Part shown: in pieces, positions 1-5,223 of the stretch
Position numbering within the stretch: the stretch's first letter is position 1
Layout: every line of letters starts with the position of its first letter
Source of the DNA: Anaerolineae bacterium
GTDB lineage: Bacteria > Chloroflexota > Anaerolineae > Aggregatilineales > Phototrophicaceae
DNA length: 15,864 bases
Direction: 5' to 3'
NCBI GenBank assembly: GCA_028284565.1
Contig: JANQRM010000642.1
Coordinates: forward strand, 1 to 15,864
Made by a program: the position numbers and the translations under genes
Notes under the pieces: model-generated
The model's input: only the letters and a program-made list of their open reading frames with translations
Databases searched by the model: none
Told to the model about the DNA's origin: nothing

Positions 1-828
1 CGCCGCCGCCGATGCAATCGCATTTTCCAGCGACTTCCGTGTGACAATCTGGCTCGGACGAATGCCCAATTCCAGCATCTTCACCGCTTGCTGTCCCGCC
101 TGATACGCCACTGTCGCTTTATCTGGGTCTTCCGCTGGCACATCCGCCATGCCCATCGGACAAATCCCCATCACTTCGGAGATGGTCGCCATCGTATTTG
201 CCGTGAACTGTCCACCACACGCCCCCGGTCCCGGACATGCCACATCTTCAATCGCAATCAATTCTTCATAGGTGATTTCACCCGTCTGATATTTCCCCAA
301 CGCCTCGAAGACATTCACCAAATCAATCTGCTTCCCTTGATAATTACCCGGCATAATCGACCCGCCATACAACATCAACGAGGGCAAGTCCAAGCGAATC
401 AACGCCATAATCGTGCCGGGGATGGTCTTATCACAGGATGACAGCGCAATCACCCCATCCAGCATATTCGAGCGCGTCACCAATTCGATGCTATCTGCAA
501 TCACCTCACGGCTAATCAGCGACCCCTTCATGCCTTCCGTCCCCATCGTTATCCCATCCGAGATACTGATGGTATTAAATTCAAGGGGAGTCCCACCCGC
601 ATCACGGATGCCCCGCTTCACATCCGCCGCCAACTTCCGCAGATGAAAATTACAGGGACCAATCTCAATCCACGTATTCGCAATCCCAATCAAGGGCTTC
701 GCCAGATCATCATCCGTCAACCCTGTCGCTTTCAACATTGCTCGCGCGCCCGCTCGGTCTGCCCCTTCCACTAGCGTCCGACTCCGCGCATTCAATTGAT
801 GTCCATTCTTCACTGCCACATCCGACAT
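1..828 (-). CDS. ilvD: Dihydroxy-acid dehydratase (IlvD), N-terminal part, cut by window edge
   Basis: IlvD is the iron-sulfur dehydratase that converts 2,3-dihydroxy-3-methylbutanoate (and the pentanoate homologue) to the 2-keto acid in valine and isoleucine synthesis, in the cytoplasm. The first 276 codons are present; the family is about 550-570 residues, so roughly half is missing past position 1. Visible family motifs are GPCNFH (Cys59), SCDKTIPG (Cys132, Asp133, Lys134) and PGPGACGGQFTANTM (Cys204). These match the three cluster-binding cysteines and the lysine expected to be carbamylated for metal binding; Asp91 in SDGITMG is another metal ligand. The three-cysteine pattern fits a [2Fe-2S]-type IlvD. 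The start is the ATG at 828-826, preceded by a strong AGGAGAG ribosome binding site at 840-834. It is the only leucine/valine/isoleucine pathway gene visible. The sugar-acid dehydratase Edd and related paralogues are less likely. Confidence 0.96.
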   Translation of the reverse strand, partial: MSDVAVKNGHQLNARSRTLVEGADRAGARAMLKATGLTDDDLAKPLIGIANTWIEIGPCNFHLRKLAADVKRGIRDAGGTPLEFNTISISDGITMGTEGMKGSLISREVIADSIELVTRSNMLDGVIALSSCDKTIPGTIMALIRLDLPSLMLYGGSIMPGNYQGKQIDLVNVFEALGKYQTGEITYEELIAIEDVACPGPGACGGQFTANTMATISEVMGICPMGMADVPAEDPDKATVAYQAGQQAVKMLELGIRPSQIVTRKSLENAIASAAA

Positions 829-891
829 AACGACTCTCCTTTGATAGCCAATCTAAAAAACCTTCATTCAAACAAGATGTACATTGCGTAA

Positions 892-911
892 GGGCGTACA
901 GCTGTACGCCC
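892..911. repeat. Perfect 20-bp palindrome upstream of ilvD
   Basis: The arms GGGCGTACAG and CTGTACGCCC are exact reverse complements with no spacer. It lies about 65 bases upstream of the ilvD start on that gene's leader side. GC-rich palindromes of this look are often dispersed intergenic repeats in Chloroflexota and cyanobacteria; it could instead be an operator or the stem of a leader RNA. No second copy was found in this window. Confidence 0.6.
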
Positions 912-1085
912 CGACATAAATAATCAGTTTATCTTAATCATTCATGCCTAGTATTCTAACGCACTTTCTCAACAAATAGAAAACCTCATTCACCTACCCT
1001 CAACATCAATACTAGACAACATATTTTGCTGGCTCATCCATCCCTGAAAGCTAACATGCTGAAATACTGACAGCTTTGTCAAACC
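912..1085. other. Gene-free AT-rich stretch between divergent ilvD and PAS gene
   Basis: This is the rest of the 322-base intergenic region between the ilvD and PAS gene starts. Apart from the palindrome on one side and the TTAAGGA repeats on the other, I see no ORF, stem-loop with T-tract, or convincing ilvD promoter in it. Confidence 0.5.
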
Positions 1086-1118
1086 TTAAGGAATCTTTAA
1101 GGACTCTGACATTACAAT
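1086..1118 (+). promoter_or_regulatory. Direct repeat TTAAGGA x2 with 11-bp period and possible -10
   Basis: TTAAGGA occurs at 1086-1092 and again at 1097-1103, an 11-bp period (one helical turn) as used by OmpR/PhoB-family response regulators. A TACAAT -10 candidate lies at 1113-1118. The position 17 bases upstream of it has no -35 consensus and is overlapped by the repeats, which fits an activator-dependent promoter for the PAS gene at 1151. The activator itself is not in the window. Confidence 0.4.
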
Positions 1119-1150
1119 ATATTTACATATGAGTATGGGAGAGAACTGAT

Positions 1151-1540
1151 ATGACTCATTATAGTGACAGCTATCTGGGTACAAAAGACCCGTCCGCCTA
1201 CCTACCCCTGCATCAAGCCATCCAACACGCCCCCACCGCCATCGCCATTCTCGACAATGATCTCAACTACATTGCCGTCAGTGACCGCTACATCCAACTC
1301 CATAACCAAGTGGGAAAACCCATCGTCGGATACTCGCTCTACGAAGTCTTCCCAGATTGCCCCCAACGTTGGAAAGATGCACACCAGCGAGTCTTAAACG
1401 GAGCCATTGAAAAGATAGAACGGGACACCTTTGTTGAGGCACATGGCACAACCCGCGATATTATGTGGGAATGTCGCCCGTGGTATACCGCCGATGACGA
1501 AATCGGGGGCATCATCCTCTATGTGAAGGACATCGCATAG
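1151..1540 (+). CDS. Stand-alone PAS-domain protein
   Basis: This 129-residue protein consists almost entirely of one PAS fold, starting near residue 22 with HAPTAIAILDNDLNYIAVS and ending in WECRPWYTADDEIGGIILYVKDIA. That final strand normally links a PAS core to a downstream kinase or GGDEF domain, but here the protein stops right after it. No HTH, kinase or cyclase domain is present, so it probably senses a small ligand or acts in trans with a partner. The start ATG has a GGGAGAG ribosome binding site at 1137-1143. After the stop there is no in-frame continuation resembling a lost output domain, so I treat it as an intact orphan PAS protein rather than a fragment. Ligand and partner are unknown. 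Confidence 0.85.
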   Translation: MTHYSDSYLGTKDPSAYLPLHQAIQHAPTAIAILDNDLNYIAVSDRYIQLHNQVGKPIVGYSLYEVFPDCPQRWKDAHQRVLNGAIEKIERDTFVEAHGTTRDIMWECRPWYTADDEIGGIILYVKDIA

Positions 1541-1587
1541 GAATGCTAACTGAGTAGACAGATGGGTTAATGAACCGAAGAAATCAA

Positions 1588-1613
1588 AAGAGTCTAGCCG
1601 ATGCTAGACTCTT
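1588..1613 (-). terminator. Stem-loop between convergent PAS and SRPBCC genes
   Basis: An 11-bp perfect stem (AAGAGTCTAGC / GCTAGACTCTT, 1588-1598 with 1603-1613) has a 4-base loop. Read on the minus strand it is followed by TTTGATTT, so it best fits an intrinsic terminator for the SRPBCC gene ending at 1663. It may also stop transcripts from the PAS gene. Confidence 0.7.
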
Positions 1614-1662
1614 ACACGTGCTTGTTTCCTGATAGCTGAAACGCTAAGATGCTGACCGCTAA

Positions 1663-2088
1663 CTAACTCAAATCGGGTGTACCTTTGCCCGTCTCCAAAT
1701 AGGCTTTCAAGCTAAAGAAGAACCACGCCCAGTTAGTCGTAATCATCGGATACGACCCTTCCGTCGTCTGATAATTCCGATGCCCCAACAACACCTTCGT
1801 ATGACCCTCGACATCCATCAAATCCCATGTCACATGCGTACCTGCCCAATCCGGCGGACCCCCATCTTTCACTGACCACTTCACATGCTCATTCGCTTTC
1901 AATTTATCCACGTTAAAGCGAAAGCCTTGGTCGCCACCATAAAAACGGAAGTCTGCTACAGAACCTTCTCTTGGCTCCAGTTGAACACGTTGCGTCCACC
2001 AACCCTTCACACCCTCAGCTGTTGTAATCGCCTCATATACCTTATCGGGCGATACCTCAATCACTTGTTCCATCAAAATGTCTGGCAT
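1663..2088 (-). CDS. SRPBCC (AHSA1/START-like) domain protein
   Basis: This 141-residue protein has the layout of an activator-of-Hsp90-homologue-1-like SRPBCC domain. It begins with strand MEQVIEVSPDKVYEAITTAEGVKGWWT, has central strands including FRFNVDKLKANEHVKWSV and GTHVTWDLMDVEGHTKVLLGH, and ends in a long helix (NWAWFFFSLKAYLETGKGT). The fold is a helix-grip cup that binds a hydrophobic ligand; the ligand is unknown. The ATG at 2088 follows an AGGAG site. It is divergent from the RHH-like/SRPBCC pair. Its own promoter carries a long inverted repeat (2119-2144) resembling the site at the ArsR start near 10120, so an ArsR-type repressor acting in trans is plausible. No catalytic residues can be assigned. 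Confidence 0.88.
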   Translation of the reverse strand: MPDILMEQVIEVSPDKVYEAITTAEGVKGWWTQRVQLEPREGSVADFRFYGGDQGFRFNVDKLKANEHVKWSVKDGGPPDWAGTHVTWDLMDVEGHTKVLLGHRNYQTTEGSYPMITTNWAWFFFSLKAYLETGKGTPDLS

Positions 2089-2118
2089 CTTCAGTCTCCT
2101 CTTGATTGGGAATCTTCA

Positions 2119-2168
2119 AATATTTAACTAACTGGTTAAATATTAGTTGAAGAGATAAATCTTGTCAA
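2119..2168 (-). promoter_or_regulatory. Promoter and inverted-repeat operator of the SRPBCC gene
   Basis: On the minus strand, TTGACA (2168-2163) and TAATAT (2145-2140) are separated by 17 bases, a near-consensus sigma-70-type promoter. A perfect 10-bp inverted repeat, AATATTTAAC at 2119-2128 and GTTAAATATT at 2135-2144 with a 6-base spacer, covers the -10 box and the expected start site, where a repressor would block transcription. Confidence 0.75.
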
Positions 2169-2187
2169 GCCGTTTCCCTAATACCAA

Positions 2188-2231
2188 TTGACAAATGCTT
2201 GATACTTATGTAACATGGTAACAATATAACA
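2188..2231 (+). promoter_or_regulatory. Promoter with three TAACA repeats at 8-bp spacing, upstream of RHH-like gene
   Basis: TTGACA (2188-2193) and TAACAT (2211-2216) are 17 bases apart. TAACA occurs at 2211, 2219 and 2227, an exact 8-base period from the -10 box to just before the ribosome binding site. Short, closely spaced tandem half-sites are typical of ribbon-helix-helix operators, so autoregulation by the next gene is a reasonable inference. Confidence 0.65.
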
Positions 2232-2243
2232 ATAGGAGTGGTA

Positions 2244-2516
2244 ATGGCAGAAAATCAAAACAAAAAGAAAATCAAGATAGAGCGCGTTCAATTAGGCGTG
2301 CGGATGGAAAAGCGACTCGTCAAAGTCCTCAAAGCTATGGCGGAATATCACGATATGACTCTAGGCGATTTAATGGAAGGCATCATTCTGCATTCCCTCG
2401 AAGGCAATAGCCCCTTTGCGGAAGAATCCATCCAGCGCATCAACCAGTTCAAACAAATTTATGGTATGGAATACGACTCCACCTCAGCCCACAATTTTAT
2501 CGAAGAAGAGGAATAA
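2244..2516 (+). CDS. Small ribbon-helix-helix-like putative regulator
   Basis: This 90-residue protein has a basic N-terminus (NKKKIKIERVQLGVRM), with a predicted strand around residues 14-21. Helix A (about 22-35), a short HDMT turn, and helix B (TLGDLMEGIILHSLEG, about 39-54) follow. That strand-helix-helix order fits an Arc/MetJ-type dimeric DNA-binding fold, although the N-terminal strand is less typical than in classical members. The C-terminus is acidic. I chose the ATG at 2244 because AGGAG at 2234-2238 is well spaced to it; a GTG at 2238 in the same frame overlaps that site. The stop is 5 bases before the next gene, whose ribosome binding site lies inside this gene's last codons, so the two are probably translated together. 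The function as a regulator is inferred. Confidence 0.7.
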   Translation: MAENQNKKKIKIERVQLGVRMEKRLVKVLKAMAEYHDMTLGDLMEGIILHSLEGNSPFAEESIQRINQFKQIYGMEYDSTSAHNFIEEEE

Positions 2517-2521
2517 GCATC

Positions 2522-2992
2522 ATGAACCACATTTCACACAGAACATCCATCACAGTCAATGCACCCATTGATGAAACGCTCCCCTTGTTCACCGCAAAAG
2601 GGGAATGCCTATGGATTGCCGATTGGAAGCCCATCTATGTGTATCCAGCCTCCGGCGAACCAATGACAGGTATGATCTGGAAAACCTTAAGCCATGACGA
2701 AAACCCGACGGATGACATCTGGATCACGACCAATTACGACACCCAGCAACACACCGCCTCCTACGTCAAGGTCACACCCAACACCCTCGTTACCCATGTC
2801 GACATTGACTGCACAGCCATTGACAATACAAAAACACAAGTTCAAATCACCTACACCCTCACCGCACTCAGTCCCCTCGGTCAGCCACACATCAAGAAGC
2901 TAACCAAACCCCACTACGACGCATGGATACAATCATGGGAAAAAGCCGTCAATCACTACCTCCAACACGGCGAACGGGCTACGGCTGACTAA
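2522..2992 (+). CDS. SRPBCC-like protein, cotranscribed with the RHH-like gene
   Basis: The 156-residue protein starts with a strand typical of polyketide-cyclase/START-like proteins (HRTSITVNAPIDETLPLFTAKGECLWIADWKPIYVYPASG). It then has alternating strands (ASYVKVTPNTLVTHVDIDC, TQVQITYTLTALSPLGQ) and a long C-terminal helix (HYDAWIQSWEKAVNHYLQHG) that would close the cup. The start is 5 bases after the upstream stop. The ligand is unknown. Pairing with a small DNA-binding protein suggests that the SRPBCC protein handles, or is induced by, the compound sensed in this locus. No membrane segment or secretion signal is seen. Confidence 0.8.
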   Translation: MNHISHRTSITVNAPIDETLPLFTAKGECLWIADWKPIYVYPASGEPMTGMIWKTLSHDENPTDDIWITTNYDTQQHTASYVKVTPNTLVTHVDIDCTAIDNTKTQVQITYTLTALSPLGQPHIKKLTKPHYDAWIQSWEKAVNHYLQHGERATAD

Positions 2993-3112
2993 TCAATCGG
3001 AAATACGGAACTGACTCATTTAGAGTTCATCTCATCACTGGGACTCGCTGAGGAAAACGCACATCACATTAGCATCATTTCATTTGTCTGGGAGGCTATA
3101 ATGGCTCAGGAC

Positions 3113-3141
3113 TTGACAAACTAGTCGACTGGTCATATAGT
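3113..3141 (+). promoter_or_regulatory. TetR promoter with embedded operator copy 1
   Basis: TTGACA (3113-3118) and TATAGT (3136-3141) are 17 bases apart. Between them lies the near-palindrome ACTAGTCGACTGGT (3120-3133; mismatched at one pair). The same 14 bases recur downstream at 3740-3753. The ATG of the TetR gene is only 6 bases after the -10 box, so the transcript should begin at or next to the start codon. Confidence 0.8.
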
Positions 3142-3147
3142 AACGAT

Positions 3148-3723
3148 ATGGCAAAGAACAAAAAGCGAGAAATTTTACAACAGGGTTTTGATGTGATGTA
3201 TGCGAAGGGATACCATGCCACCAGCGTCCAAGATGTTGCGGATGCCGCAGGAATCCCAAAAGGCTCGTTTTACCATTACTTCAGGACGAAGGAACAATTC
3301 ACGCTTGATGCGATGAGGTTGTATACAGATTTGGTCTACCAAGAAATGGAACAAACCCTGACCGATACTAGTCTGCCTCCCCTCAAACGGATTCTGAAGT
3401 TGTATCAGGATCGTATGAGTTATTATCAATCGCATAACTATCAGTTAGGGTGTTTTGCCGGAAATCTCACCCAAGAAGTTGCAGATACAAACGAAACTTT
3501 GCGTTTGGCTGTCGATGCATTTTTCCTCAAGAATAGAGCGTTAATCGTTGATTGTTTGGATAAAGCTCAAAGAAATGGTGAGCTACATGGCAATCATAAT
3601 ACGGAGGACATGGCGGAATTTATCATCAGTAGTTACGAAGGCGCATTGCTCAGAATGAAATCGATGCAAAACGCAAAACCACTGGAGATATTTCAACAAT
3701 TTCTGGAGCAATTATTGTCATAA
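3148..3723 (+). CDS. TetR/AcrR-family transcriptional regulator
   Basis: This 191-residue protein has a TetR N-terminal helix-turn-helix domain: REILQQGFDVMYAKGYHATSV, then VQDVADAAGIPKGSFYHYF at about residues 27-45. The ligand-binding region contains QLGCFAGNLTQEVADTNETLR (about 99-119), a motif of the YxaF/LmrA/AcuR-like branch of the family. It most likely represses itself and the SnoaL-like gene 128 bases downstream, because an identical near-palindromic 14-base site sits in both promoter regions. There is no Shine-Dalgarno sequence before the ATG, and the promoter -10 box ends 6 bases upstream, so the mRNA is probably leaderless. The effector is unknown; this branch often responds to small electrophilic or aromatic compounds. 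Confidence 0.95.
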   Translation: MAKNKKREILQQGFDVMYAKGYHATSVQDVADAAGIPKGSFYHYFRTKEQFTLDAMRLYTDLVYQEMEQTLTDTSLPPLKRILKLYQDRMSYYQSHNYQLGCFAGNLTQEVADTNETLRLAVDAFFLKNRALIVDCLDKAQRNGELHGNHNTEDMAEFIISSYEGALLRMKSMQNAKPLEIFQQFLEQLLS

Positions 3724-3732
3724 TATTTTTTT
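3711..3732 (+). terminator. Weak stem-loop with T-tract at the end of the TetR gene
   Basis: ATTAT (3711-3715) can pair with ATAAT (3720-3724) across a TGTC loop and is followed by A and seven Ts. The stem is short and all A-T, and it overlaps the stop codon, so termination may be inefficient. Confidence 0.35.
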
Positions 3733-3739
3733 CGCAAAT

Positions 3740-3753
3740 ACTAGTCGACTGGT
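3740..3753 (+). promoter_or_regulatory. TetR operator copy 2, upstream of SnoaL-like gene
   Basis: ACTAGTCGACTGGT here is identical to the site at 3120-3133 inside the TetR promoter. It lies 99 bases upstream of the SnoaL-like start. I could not identify a good -35/-10 pair beside it. Confidence 0.75.
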
Positions 3754-3851
3754 CGACTTTTTACGATTGTGCAACACGAAACATTGCTTGAGGAACAAAC
3801 CAAATAATCATTCGTTCTTACTATCCACCCAATCAAGTTAGGAGATTCAAA

Positions 3852-4340
3852 ATGAATTCAGCTCAAACCTTCACCCTTCCCACCGACCAAGAAATAAGCG
3901 GGATGCCGGCAGAATCGCGTCAATTATGGCAAAACAAAAAACTTGTCCATGATTTTTTCACACGCATAATAAACGAGCGTGACCTGACAGCCGCAGATCG
4001 TTATCTGACGGAAGGGTACATCCAACGCAATCCCGGCATAACCACTGGGCGAGAGGGTTTCAAGACGTATTTCACCAACTTGTTTAAGCGGTTTCCACAG
4101 ACAACCCTTCATATCGTGAAGGTTTTAGCTGAAGGGGATGAAGTTGTGACCTATTGCGAATATCGTTTCGCTAGTCGTCTGATGACTTTAAAAATGAAAA
4201 CAATCGATATTTGGCGGATTGAAGACAATTTAATCGCTGAACATTGGGATGCAGTCGAAGGCTATGGCATAAGCGATCGCCTATTATTGTCTCTTCAATC
4301 ACGACCCAATAACACCAATTCATGGTTTGTGGTGAATTAA
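3852..4340 (+). CDS. SnoaL-like (NTF2-fold) protein, predicted TetR target
   Basis: This 162-residue protein resembles the SnoaL-like polyketide/ester cyclase group of the NTF2 superfamily. It has an N-terminal helix (ESRQLWQNKKLVHDFFTRIINERDL), the signature YLTEGYIQRNPGITTGREGFKTYF (about 51-74), and a last pair of strands with TIDIWRIEDNLIAEHWD (about 117-133). Small conical proteins of this type bind or isomerise hydrophobic substrates; the real reaction is unknown. The ATG has AGGAG at 3840-3844 with a 7-base spacer. A conserved operator copy upstream links it to the TetR gene. The approximately 25-residue tail after EHWD is polar and does not look like part of the fold. Confidence 0.85.
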   Translation: MNSAQTFTLPTDQEISGMPAESRQLWQNKKLVHDFFTRIINERDLTAADRYLTEGYIQRNPGITTGREGFKTYFTNLFKRFPQTTLHIVKVLAEGDEVVTYCEYRFASRLMTLKMKTIDIWRIEDNLIAEHWDAVEGYGISDRLLLSLQSRPNNTNSWFVVN

Positions 4341-4405
4341 TGGGCGCAATAAGCGGATTAACTAGGGATGCCATTGAAGACGCGATAAACTTCAGGGTGA
4401 CAAAA

Positions 4406-4418
4406 CCCCAACAAGGGG
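4406..4418 (-). terminator. Possible terminator stem for the ABM gene
   Basis: On the minus strand CCCC, a 5-base loop and GGGG are followed directly by TTTTG (4405-4401), downstream of the ABM stop. The stem is only 4 bp, though all G-C, so this is a weak call. Confidence 0.35.
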
Positions 4419-4499
4419 AGTCCCATTGATGGGGCTTCCAATTCTGTTGAGCTGGACGGACAGAGTCGAAGCGATTGCGCCTCTAGCGAACAAAACATC

Positions 4500-4805
4500 C
4501 TACTCAAAAAGCATTGCAGTGCTGGAAACATTGTATCGTTTGCCCTCAGGGGGACCAGCTAGCACCTCGCCAAGCGTAGCCACCAAAGACTGCAAATGCT
4601 CAGTTGCCAGATGGGATATTAATACACTCTCGTCCGCATACTCTTCCAGTAACAAGAAGGTGTTCGGTTCGCCCATAGACCGCACCAATTCATAGCGACT
4701 AACCCCCTCTTCTTTGAGTGTAGCCTCAATCGCGTGGTTAATTTCGCCTAAAAATTGGTCGACCTTATCAGGTTGTATAGATACCTTTCCAATTAAGAGA
4801 ATCAT
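4500..4805 (-). CDS. Antibiotic biosynthesis monooxygenase (ABM/YgiN-like) family protein
   Basis: This is a short ferredoxin-like dimeric alpha+beta-barrel protein. From the ATG at 4805 it has 101 residues: first strand MILLIGKVSIQPDKVDQFLGEI, then EEGVSRYELVRSMGEPNTFLLLEEYADESVLISHLATEHLQSL, which carries the usual strand-helix pattern and the A-TEH motif. Members degrade or oxidise quinones, haem or polyketides, or bind small aromatic compounds; the substrate is unknown. An in-frame ATG at 4832 would add nine residues (MVMERTVSS). I prefer 4805 because the first beta strand of the family begins there and AAGGA lies upstream, though the spacing is long. An inverted repeat AATGAT/ATCATT at 4851-4867 lies just upstream. 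Confidence 0.85.
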   Translation of the reverse strand: MILLIGKVSIQPDKVDQFLGEINHAIEATLKEEGVSRYELVRSMGEPNTFLLLEEYADESVLISHLATEHLQSLVATLGEVLAGPPEGKRYNVSSTAMLFE

Positions 4806-4847
4806 GGATGACACAGTCCTTTCCATCACCATCCTGCCTTAAGCCTC

Positions 4848-4867
4848 TATAATGATGATAAATCATT
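4848..4867. promoter_or_regulatory. TATAAT-containing inverted repeat upstream of the ABM gene
   Basis: AATGAT (4851-4856) and ATCATT (4862-4867) form a 6-bp inverted repeat with a 5-base spacer. It overlaps TATAAT (4848-4853) on the plus strand, which reads TATAGA one base along on the minus strand. It could serve as a -10 box for either direction with an overlapping operator, but no clear -35 box was found. Confidence 0.35.
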
Positions 4868-4891
4868 GGGAAATGGGACAATAGTGAAGTA

Positions 4892-4933
4892 AGGCTCAAA
4901 GGGAGAATGTCATTAGTCATATTCTCTTAGCCT
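4892..4933 (+). ncRNA. Long hairpin in the 5' part of the gene-poor region
   Basis: AGGCT (4892-4896) pairs with AGCCT (4929-4933), and GGGAGAAT (4901-4908) pairs with ATTCTCTT (4921-4928) using two G-U pairs, with a 12-base loop. It precedes the structured element at 4991-5077. It may be part of the same long leader or a separate RNA; no T-tract follows. Confidence 0.35.
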
Positions 4934-4990
4934 GGAGGCAAGCAAAATCCATCACCAACGGAATTTGTCCAACAAGGGATATTAAAAATA

Positions 4991-5077
4991 GGTGAGGCAC
5001 CATGAGACAGCCAGCAACCAAGCCGTAGTCGCTAGGCGCAGGTGGTGAGATTTAAGTCTTGTCCGCTACTGTGCCTC
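4991..5077 (+). ncRNA. Structured RNA candidate with cobalamin-riboswitch-like motifs in permuted order
   Basis: GAGGCAC (4994-5000) and GTGCCTC (5071-5077) form a perfect 7-bp closing helix around a roughly 70-base interior. Inside, the 3' part reads TAGG-CGCA-GGTGGTGAGATT and then TTGTCCGCTACTGTG. This resembles the cobalamin riboswitch core (AGGGAA..GGTGNAA..TCC..GNCCCGCNACTGTRA) with one C missing. The 5' part, CCATGAGACAGCC (5000-5012), resembles the B12 box (CAGGAGACCTGCC), which in normal aptamers lies 3' of the core. The next gene is the secreted-protein operon at 5224. Neither the class nor the function is proven; see the finding. Confidence 0.35.
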
Positions 5078-5223
5078 TGTTCAGAAGTAATTTTACACTC
5101 GTTTACTAACTAGAAACATTACGACCAAATAGTTCCCAAAATCTGCACCTCTTTCGATTAAAAATCTTTGTGGCTCTCGCTTTATGATATGATATGTGTA
5201 TTGTTATAGCGCTGAGGTGTGTG

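Noticed and set aside
88..646. Plus-strand ORFs opposite ilvD
   Set aside because: They are antisense shadows; the minus strand has unmistakable IlvD motifs across the same bases.
4273..4280. HIP1-type GCGATCGC octamer (also at 8704-8711), suggesting cyanobacteria
   Set aside because: Two copies in 15.8 kb are far fewer than in HIP1-rich cyanobacterial genomes and can arise by chance.
4991..5012. M-box (magnesium) riboswitch-like AGGTGAGGC motif
   Set aside because: The first bases match the M-box start, but the following helices, the overall length (about 85 against about 150 bases) and the downstream gene do not fit.
5010..5050. SAM-I-like GCAACC...GGC...GGTG pattern
   Set aside because: Short similarity only; the GAGGGA core and P1 arrangement are absent, and the cobalamin-like blocks explain the region better.
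4994..5078. tRNA with 7-bp acceptor-like stem
   Set aside because: There is no T-arm TTC motif or anticodon arm in the right places, and no CCA.
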